Origin: CAYJDG01 sp964368875
Lineage (GTDB): Bacteria > Pseudomonadota > Alphaproteobacteria > Micavibrionales > Micavibrionaceae
DNA length: 36,830 nucleotides
NCBI GenBank assembly: GCA_964368875.1
Contig: CAYJDG010000022.1
Span: 1 to 36,830, forward strand
Reading direction: 5' to 3'
This document shows positions 31,276 through 36,830 of the stretch, piece by piece. The position numbers and the translations under genes were made by a program. The notes under the pieces are model-generated. The model had not been told where the DNA came from, did no database searches, and saw only the letters and a list, made by a program, of their open reading frames with translations. The first letter of the stretch is position 1. Each line of letters starts with the position of its first letter.

Positions 31276-31949
31276 AAAAAAGGACTAAACCCTGAGAAAC
31301 GCGGAAAACCGGGCCTTACAAACAAAGATCCCGGTGCTCTCACCCTCTTACAGCGCGGTTTGTCCGAGCAGTAAAAGGATCGCACCGGGATCCGTTCGGG
31401 ACTATATGCTCCTTTCGGAAACTTTACAATCTTTCGAGAGTAAAGCCGCAAAGGGGGCACGCTGCTGTCGATACTCGGGAAAATCCAGGCCCGCGAGGCC
31501 CTTTCTTTTCCTCTGATCTGCGAAAGAACCCACTCTTTCGCACATTTATCGTGGTGACTATCCACGCGGCCAGCCCGTTGCAACGGACATGCGACCAGTT
31601 CAAGAGATGTTCAGCGTCAAACCCGGAGCTCGAAGCCACCTTTACATCCTTACGGAACCTGTACCGCCTTCTGCAGATGTTTTTACGTCCACGACGACGG
31701 GCTGAGGCGATCAGGCGGGGATTTGACTCCCATCTCTTTTAAGCTTCACACAGGCCCGCTCACTTACGCGAACAGGCCAGCCGCAGCAGGCCCAGGGTGT
31801 AAAACCCGAAAACGGTTACCACTCGTTTTCACCATCGCTCAGACGCCGCTTCACAATCCTCCGAAGAGGAAAAGAGAAGGACATTCCCGAAGGAACCATG
31901 TTCTGCTCGACATCTTTAGGCTGTCGCGTTTTGAGGGATGAGTCGAGTC
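31276..31949 (-). ncRNA. candidate large structured RNA (unassigned class)
   Basis: About 670 bases with no credible protein gene but dense complementary segments. The ends pair with each other: GACT, CCCT and AAACGCG at 31283-31303 match AGTC, AGGG and CGCGTTT at 31941-31925, closing the whole element, and on the minus strand this helix is followed by CCTTTTTT. Internal helices include 11 bp (31327-31337/31382-31392), 9 bp (31519-31527/31534-31542), 7 bp (31808-31814/31824-31830), 6 bp (31422-31427/31440-31445), CGTGG/CCACG (31550-31566) and CGACA/TGTCG (31908-31926). The minus strand is preferred as the transcript because two small hairpins there have cTTCGg loops (31857-31870, 31884-31895) and one has a GAAA loop (near 31410-31419). 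It lacks RNase P, tmRNA, SRP and group II domain V signatures. It could be an independent RNA or a leader of the response regulator operon. Confidence 0.55.
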
Positions 31950-32143
31950 AAAAAATAAAAAATATCGAATCTTTTTTAGATGCATCGCACACTGAGAAAA
32001 TGCCCACAGGACGCTAACAACTTCATTTTCTGGAATGATTTTTATTTGTCCGGAAACTTATTCACAACCTGTCCCCAGTTTGCGCTAATCCATGTTTTGT
32101 AGCCATAACTTAGATTTTTAAGAAGGCGCCGCCGTATTTCATC
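31950..32143. other. intergenic stretch between RNA candidate and TspO gene
   Basis: About 190 AT-rich bases with no gene. It should contain the promoter of the RNA candidate if the RNA is on the minus strand; TTGTGA-N17-TAAAAA on that strand is a weak possibility. It has one DnaA-box-like TTATTCACA (32058-32066). Otherwise nothing recognised. Confidence 0.5.
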
Positions 32144-32629
32144 TTAGGGAGTGTTCAATACCCATACCGAACCACTCAGATAGGACGCAAAAGAGATCCA
32201 CAGCAAGTAGGGAATAAGTAATAGTGCAGACCTCCGCGACAAAGACCAAGAGAGCAGGATCAATATCGCTACCACAATGATAAGTGCCACTATCCATGCA
32301 AAGGCGAGACCCAGCATATGAGCTTCAAAGAAAATAAAACTCCACATCCAGTTCATAATTGTTTGTAGGATAAATAGACCGCAAACCAAACTCTTCCGTT
32401 TAGACGTGGCGGTCTGCCACAAAGACCAGCCTGCTATTGCGATCATAATATAAAGGGCCGTCCAGACGATGGGAAATGCCAGCGGCGGGGGATTGAGGCT
32501 GGCTTTGGCCAGCTGTTGATACCACGAATTAACTGAGTCGCTTGTGAGAGCCCCAATTAGCCAGCCTGCTCCAACATACAGCAGGATCCACAGTGTCAGT
32601 TGGATGAAATGTTTGCGCAGGGTGTTCAT
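32144..32629 (-). CDS. TspO/MBR family protein
   Basis: 161 residues from ATG 32629. Five hydrophobic helices with the TspO signatures: WYQQLAKASLNPPPLAFPIVW in the first loop (split: WYQQLAKAS and NPPPLAFPIVW), YIMIAIAGWSLW, NWMWSFIFFEAHMLGLAF and a C-terminal PYLLWISFASYL. TspO proteins bind porphyrins and are involved in tetrapyrrole and stress responses in bacteria. Single gene, divergent from terC-like gene. Confidence 0.93.
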   Translation of the reverse strand: MNTLRKHFIQLTLWILLYVGAGWLIGALTSDSVNSWYQQLAKASLNPPPLAFPIVWTALYIMIAIAGWSLWQTATSKRKSLVCGLFILQTIMNWMWSFIFFEAHMLGLAFAWIVALIIVVAILILLSWSLSRRSALLLIPYLLWISFASYLSGSVWVLNTP

Positions 32630-32730
32630 ACGTTTATTGCAGCACAAGTTAAGGAATACACCAACCCTTGTTATGTAGTTTAGGTCATTGTACTCTCCGC
32701 TGAGTTTAAAACCCGAAGGACGTCGTTGCC

Positions 32731-33498
32731 ATGGTAGCTGATTTTATGGAACTTTTAGTTGATCCGGCCGCTTGGGCTGCGTTCGTCACATTATGCGTTT
32801 TGGAAGTTGTTCTGGGGATTGATAACCTCATTCTCCTGTCCATTCTCAGCGACAAGTTGCCGCCGGAACAGCGCAAATCGGCACGCCGTATTGGTCTCAG
32901 TGTCGCGCTCTTTACGCGGATTCTTCTGATATCTCTCATTTTCTGGATTGCGCAGCTTCAGGACCCTATTTTCACAGTTTTTGATAAGGGTATTTCGTGG
33001 CGCGATATCATTCTGGTCGTCGGCGGCCTCTTCCTGCTTGCCAAAGGCACTACTGAAATCCATGAAAAAATCGAAGGTGCGGAAGAGCCTAAAACGGTGG
33101 GCAAGAAAATCTATGCAAATTTTGGCGCCGTGATTGCGCAGATTGTTGTCATGGATATTATTTTCTCATTCGATAGCGTCCTGACAGCTGTTGGCATTGC
33201 CGATCAGAAATCGATCATGATAGCTGCGATTATTGTCTCGGTTATCTTTATGCTGATGGCGGTTAATATCGTTGCGGATTTCATCAACCGTCATCCAACC
33301 GTCAAAGTTCTGGCACTCTCTTATATGATGCTGATCGGGATGGCCCTGATCGGGGAAGGTTTGCACTTCCATATCCCTAAAGGATATCTCTACTTCTCGA
33401 TGGCGTTCTCCTTCAGCGTCGAGGCCGTCAACATGCTGATCCGCAAGAAACAACATAAAAAAGTTGCCAAGACTAAAGAGATTGATATCGGCCTTTAA
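32731..33498 (+). CDS. TerC family integral membrane protein
   Basis: 255 residues with about seven hydrophobic helices. Conserved acidic motifs EVVLGIDNLILLS (helix 1-2) and IFSFDSVLTAVG are the TerC signatures, probably metal-ion binding; TerC/Alx/YoaE-type proteins export manganese or protect against tellurite. The cytosolic loop has HEKIEGAEEPKTVGKK. ATG 32731 has GAAGGA about 10 bases upstream. The gene ends 2 bases before the EcfG promoter of the dehydrogenase gene. Confidence 0.92.
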   Translation: MVADFMELLVDPAAWAAFVTLCVLEVVLGIDNLILLSILSDKLPPEQRKSARRIGLSVALFTRILLISLIFWIAQLQDPIFTVFDKGISWRDIILVVGGLFLLAKGTTEIHEKIEGAEEPKTVGKKIYANFGAVIAQIVVMDIIFSFDSVLTAVGIADQKSIMIAAIIVSVIFMLMAVNIVADFINRHPTVKVLALSYMMLIGMALIGEGLHFHIPKGYLYFSMAFSFSVEAVNMLIRKKQHKKVAKTKEIDIGL

Positions 33499-33499
33499 A

Positions 33500-33525
33500 G
33501 GAACCGCCTTATAAGTCTCTACGTT
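33500..33525 (+). promoter_or_regulatory. EcfG-type promoter of the aldehyde dehydrogenase gene
   Basis: GGAAC (33500-33504), 17 bases, CGTT (33522-33525), 33 bases before ATG 33558. Confidence 0.85.
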
Positions 33526-33557
33526 TCGTTCCTAACAATTCGAGGGAGCTTTTAGCT

Positions 33558-35015
33558 ATGGCTGATTATCAGGCGCTGATCAGGAATAAGGCCTTTATCG
33601 GCGGGCAGTGGGTAAACGCAGCGGGGGAAGGGACCTTTCAGGTTAAAAACCCTTTTAACGGAGAAAACTTAGCAGACGTTCCCGACTGTGGCCCTGTTGA
33701 TGCTGAGAAGGCTATTCAAGCCGCAGCTATTACCTTTCAGAGTTGGAAAACCGAAACAGCCCAGGCGCGTGGAGATAAGCTCAAGCTCTGGGCAGATCTC
33801 ATTGTTAAGAACATTGAATCACTTGCTGCTCTCCTCACAGCGGAGCAAGGCAAGCCTTTGACTGAAGCGCGGATAGAAATTAAAAGCGGTGCTGAGTCAG
33901 TTGAGTGGGCGGCCTCAGAATGTCGCCGCGCGTTCGGCGATATCATCCCTTCTTTTAAAAAAGATACGAACATTTTGGTAATGCGTGAGCCGGTCGGAGT
34001 TGTCACGGCCATTACCCCGTGGAATTTTCCTGTCAGCATGATTACGCGGAAGGTGGCCCCGGCCTTGGCGGCAGGTTGTACAATCGTTCTCAAGCCTGCC
34101 GAGGATACCCCTCTTTGTGCTCTTGCGCTTACCGCTTTGGCGGAGCAAGCCGGAATACCACCCGGTGCCTTTAATGTCGTGACCTGTAAAGGAGAGAGTG
34201 CCCCGGAGGTTGGTAAGATACTGACTACTCATAAGCTGGTGCGCAAAATCTCTTTTACTGGCTCTACTGAGGTCGGTAAAATTTTGATGAAGCAAGGCGC
34301 CGATACTATTAAGCGGGTTTCCCTTGAGCTGGGCGGCAACGCACCCTTTATTGTTTTTGAAACAGCCAATCTTGAACAGGCGGTTTCCGGAGCGATTGCG
34401 TGTAAGTTTCGTAATGCGGGCCAAACCTGCGTGTGTGCCAACAGAATTTTTGTGCAGGACTCAATTCACGATGAATTCGTCAAGTTGCTGACGCAAAAGG
34501 TCGCGGCACTTATGGTGGGTGATGGGAGTAAGGAGGGAACCCAAATCGGCCCTCTCATAAATGAAGAAGGAATCAGAAAGGTCGAGGATCATGTCAGCAA
34601 TGCCCTTTCAAACGGGGCATCGTTGGTATGCGGTGGTAAGCGGAAAGGGCAGTCACTCTTTTATGAACCAACTGTCCTGACCGGGATGAGCCCCGATATG
34701 GTGCTTTTTTCAGACGAAACTTTCGGGCCAGTTGCGGGTATCTTTAAGTTCAAAACCGAGGCTGAGGCTGTGGCCCTTGCAAATGACACCAGATTCGGTC
34801 TCGCCTCTTATTTTTATAGTCAGGACCTTGGGCAGTGTTTCAGGGTTGCTGGGGCACTTGAGTATGGAATGGTCGGAATTAATGAGCCGGCACTGGCCAA
34901 TGCGGCCATTCCTTTTGGCGGGATGAAAGAGTCCGGACTGGGTCGTGAAGGAAGTATTGAAGGTTTTGGGGAATTTTTAGAGACCAAATACGTTCTTATA
35001 GGTGGCTTGGCATAA
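33558..35015 (+). CDS. gabD: NAD(P)-dependent succinate-semialdehyde dehydrogenase
   Basis: 485 residues. Aldehyde dehydrogenase fold with the GabD pattern: ITPWNFPVSMITRKVAPALAA (split: ITPWNFPVS and MITRKVAPALAA), KPAEDTPLCAL, FTGSTEVGK, catalytic Glu257 in LELGGNAPFIV and nucleophile Cys291 in NAGQTCVCANR. It oxidises succinate semialdehyde to succinate, completing the GABA shunt; a broader aldehyde range is possible. GAGGGAG precedes the start. With its own EcfG promoter it is likely part of stress aldehyde detoxification. A strong terminator follows. Confidence 0.93.
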   Translation: MADYQALIRNKAFIGGQWVNAAGEGTFQVKNPFNGENLADVPDCGPVDAEKAIQAAAITFQSWKTETAQARGDKLKLWADLIVKNIESLAALLTAEQGKPLTEARIEIKSGAESVEWAASECRRAFGDIIPSFKKDTNILVMREPVGVVTAITPWNFPVSMITRKVAPALAAGCTIVLKPAEDTPLCALALTALAEQAGIPPGAFNVVTCKGESAPEVGKILTTHKLVRKISFTGSTEVGKILMKQGADTIKRVSLELGGNAPFIVFETANLEQAVSGAIACKFRNAGQTCVCANRIFVQDSIHDEFVKLLTQKVAALMVGDGSKEGTQIGPLINEEGIRKVEDHVSNALSNGASLVCGGKRKGQSLFYEPTVLTGMSPDMVLFSDETFGPVAGIFKFKTEAEAVALANDTRFGLASYFYSQDLGQCFRVAGALEYGMVGINEPALANAAIPFGGMKESGLGREGSIEGFGEFLETKYVLIGGLA

Positions 35016-35053
35016 TCTTTAACTGTCGATATGTGTGTATTTTCAATAAATTA

Positions 35054-35082
35054 GTTAATGATGCGCAGCAGCATTAACTTTT
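35054..35082 (+). terminator. intrinsic terminator after the aldehyde dehydrogenase gene
   Basis: GTTAATG (35054-35060) pairs with CATTAAC (35072-35078), an inner TGC/GCA pair extends it, and TTTT follows. Confidence 0.85.
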
Positions 35083-35096
35083 GCTTAACATAATAA

Positions 35097-35125
35097 TTGA
35101 CATATCGTGGTCTATCCAGTAAAAA
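35097..35125 (+). promoter_or_regulatory. sigma70-like promoter of the adhesin gene
   Basis: TTGACA (35097-35102), 17-base spacer, TAAAAA (35120-35125). Transcript leader of about 100 bases to ATG 35233. No EcfG box. Confidence 0.55.
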
Positions 35126-35232
35126 TTCGTGCTAAGCCATTATGAATTTGTTAAAAGCACCCCTGCATAATCACTCCACACCGGATGTTTTGCGGGTTAC
35201 CACTTCAAAGAGAGAGTTGGGAGATCAATCCT

Positions 35233-36830
35233 ATGCCTAAAGATATCAACGTCGTCGAAACATCCAATGCAAACAAAGTGTTCGACATCCCAGTTCATCT
35301 GGAACCCGGTCAGGTCAACACCCTCTCTTTCCCTCAGGACAGCATCTCCGAGATGCGCTCCCTTCCGCAAGGTGAGCTTGAGATCGTCTTCCGTGACGGA
35401 TCCAAAGTCGTCGTCGAGAATTTCGATGAACTGGTAAATTCCGCGCAATCATGTGGACGCGATACGATCATCCAACTGTCAGACAACACGATTATTTATC
35501 CGGAAGAGCTGGCTGCCCAGCTTGATAAAGGGCCTGTAAATTTTGCCTCTAATGACGCGAATGGCATCATTTCTCTCGATGCGCCTAAAGCAGGTCAGGT
35601 TACTGAAAAGAATATTGAGTCCGGTCATGAATACAAACTGAACTTTGCCTTTGCTGATACGCTCTCTGCAGCCCAGGCAGGCCAGAACCTTGTCCTGACA
35701 TTCAAGGATGGTGGCGTTCTCATTCTCAAAAATTATTATACTGCCATGGGCTCCGAATTGCCTCCGGCAATGACTCTCGCTGATGGTTCAGTAATTGATT
35801 CGAATGCACTTCTGACATCATGCAAGCTCGTTGAAATCCCTGCGATTGCCGATTCTCTTGCTGCTGCAGAACCTGCCGCTGGCGAAGCTGCTCAGTCCGA
35901 AGTCGCATCTGCAGCCCGCAAAGCTGGTGCTGACGCGCCGCCGGATGTCGAGCCTGCTGCTGGCGGAGATCCATCGAAAGCTGCAAAAGCTGCCGAGTCA
36001 GTTGCTAACATAGAACCTGCTGCCGGCGATGCTGGTAACCAACCTGGCTCCTCCAGCCGGGGCTATGGCTTTGGCTCGTCAATTGATGGGGCAGCTCTAA
36101 ACGGCGTAAACCCGATCGGCCCGATCGGGGCAACACAACTTGGGTATGGTGCTAACTTCCCACAAAGCCAGCTTAACCCAGGTGTTGAGCAGGATGTGGA
36201 TTCAATTCCGACCATTCTCGGTGCAACCAATAATGTCGATGAAACAAACCTTGGTCCAAACGTTGTAACTGGCAATGCCGGCGCTGACTTCAAAGTCGAT
36301 GGTCCAGGCACAGTCACTTTGAATACAACTTTTGTTGCTGGCGGATCTCTCGCTGGTGGCGCTCTGACATCGAATGGCGCCCCAGTCGTTATTTCTCTGG
36401 TTGGCAACACCTACACAGGTACCGCAAACGGCGTAACCGTATTTACTCTGGTTGTTGATGCCGCAACTGGTGATTACACCTTTACACAAACTGGCCCACT
36501 TGATCATGCCAACGCCAGTGATCCGAATGATCTGATCACCCTTCAGTTCGGTGTGACAGCAACGGATGCTGACGGTGATGTTGGTATCGGTATCATTGAA
36601 ATCGGCGTTTACGATGATGGCCCGGTTGCTCTTGATGACGGTGCTAGCGTAGGCTCAGGCCCATTCACTGTGACGGGCAATGTTACTTCCAATGATGATG
36701 TTGGTGCAGACGTTCAGGGTAACGTAACTCAGGTTGTCTTCAATGGCACGACCTACACTGTTCCGGCAGCTGGTACGATTTCGATCATTGCGACATATGG
36801 CACTCTGCAAATCGACCACACTGGCGCGTA
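35233..36830 (+). CDS. giant BapA-like secreted adhesin, N-terminal part (continues past window)
   Basis: About 532 codons visible and still open at the window end. The N-terminal domain (about residues 1-90, with FDIPVHLEPGQVNTLSF and GELEIVFRDGSKVVVENF) resembles the BapA prefix-like domain of large biofilm adhesins. It is followed by a second similar segment (LVLTFKDGGVLIL), an Ala/Pro-rich linker (about 210-260), and then repeats of the T1SS-143/VCBS type (VVDAATGDYTFTQTGPLDH, then LQFGVTATDADGDVG, VYDDGPVALDD). There is no Sec signal peptide, as expected for type I secretion with a C-terminal signal. GGGAG precedes the ATG. It is probably exported by an ABC transporter and retained on the surface; that the ABC gene at the left end serves it is not shown. 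Confidence 0.85.
   Translation, partial: MPKDINVVETSNANKVFDIPVHLEPGQVNTLSFPQDSISEMRSLPQGELEIVFRDGSKVVVENFDELVNSAQSCGRDTIIQLSDNTIIYPEELAAQLDKGPVNFASNDANGIISLDAPKAGQVTEKNIESGHEYKLNFAFADTLSAAQAGQNLVLTFKDGGVLILKNYYTAMGSELPPAMTLADGSVIDSNALLTSCKLVEIPAIADSLAAAEPAAGEAAQSEVASAARKAGADAPPDVEPAAGGDPSKAAKAAESVANIEPAAGDAGNQPGSSSRGYGFGSSIDGAALNGVNPIGPIGATQLGYGANFPQSQLNPGVEQDVDSIPTILGATNNVDETNLGPNVVTGNAGADFKVDGPGTVTLNTTFVAGGSLAGGALTSNGAPVVISLVGNTYTGTANGVTVFTLVVDAATGDYTFTQTGPLDHANASDPNDLITLQFGVTATDADGDVGIGIIEIGVYDDGPVALDDGASVGSGPFTVTGNVTSNDDVGADVQGNVTQVVFNGTTYTVPAAGTISIIATYGTLQIDHTGA

Noticed and set aside
31230..31941. Several open reading frames of 60-117 codons on both strands in the RNA candidate region
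   Set aside because: They overlap each other, lack good ribosome sites, have Arg/Ser/Pro-rich composition unlike real proteins here, and the exact complementary segments explain the sequence better.
31276..31949. RNase P RNA, tmRNA, SRP RNA or group II intron
   Set aside because: No GAGGAAAGTCC/ACAGA core of RNase P, no tag reading frame or true tRNA-like end (a T-arm-like GGGGATTTGACTCCC does not pair properly), no SRP apical motif, and no domain V hairpin or intron-encoded protein.
32058..32066. DnaA box TTATTCACA as part of a replication origin
   Set aside because: Only one box is seen, without an AT-rich unwinding element cluster or origin-type neighbours (dnaA, hemE, parAB).

Overview
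The window looks like chromosomal DNA of a free-living alphaproteobacterium of moderate GC content. The main reason is that at least seven genes have a promoter of the form GGAAC-N16/17-CGTT, the signature of the alphaproteobacterial general stress sigma factor EcfG, and an EcfG-like ECF sigma factor gene lies among them. The gene families (DUF1328, CsbD, entericidin, Dps, glycine-zipper stress proteins, YxGPDRRR-type response regulators) agree. I cannot name the genus from sequence alone.

Layout. (1) 1-9.7 kb is an envelope and stress block: a truncated ABC exporter, an anti-sigma-like protein, DUF1328, a hybrid histidine kinase, the ECF sigma factor, an OmpR-type regulator, an entericidin/tiny peptide/LpxR-like operon, an EF-hand protein, an unknown 86-residue protein, CsbD, a glycine-zipper lipoprotein and a zinc alcohol dehydrogenase. 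(2) 9.7-16 kb, mostly minus strand, holds a methyltransferase/thioesterase-like/nitronate monooxygenase operon, an ArsR regulator with a perfect palindrome upstream, a Bcr/CflA-like transporter, a glycine-zipper stress protein with an EcfG promoter, Dps, a DedA-like membrane protein and tRNA-Ser(GGA). (3) 16-25.4 kb is mainly housekeeping: two glycosyltransferases, an ArsR regulator, an SDR, guanylate kinase, a single-ring ClpA-like ATPase, serB, serC and an amino-acid racemase. serA follows at 27.4 kb, so the whole serine pathway is in the window. (4) 25.4-27.3 kb holds an unknown protein, a palindrome-rich intergenic stretch, a solitary DNA methyltransferase and a small unknown protein. (5) 29-32.1 kb is the most unusual part: two tandem copies of a response regulator plus a helical partner protein, preceded on the same strand by about 670 bases that encode no credible protein but fold like a large structured RNA. 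(6) 32.1 kb to the end has TspO, TerC, a succinate-semialdehyde-type dehydrogenase with an EcfG promoter, and the start of a giant BapA-like secreted adhesin.

How the parts fit together. The EcfG promoters tie together genes scattered on both strands (anti-sigma-like protein, entericidin operon, EF-hand protein, CsbD, alcohol dehydrogenase, glycine-zipper protein, aldehyde dehydrogenase) into one predicted stress regulon of envelope protection and alcohol/aldehyde detoxification. A second, distinct 32-base element is shared by the upstream regions of the sigma factor gene and the unknown 86-residue protein, and may be the input of the adjacent OmpR-type regulator. The best candidate for something undescribed is the structured RNA at about 31276-31949 together with the duplicated regulator modules below it.
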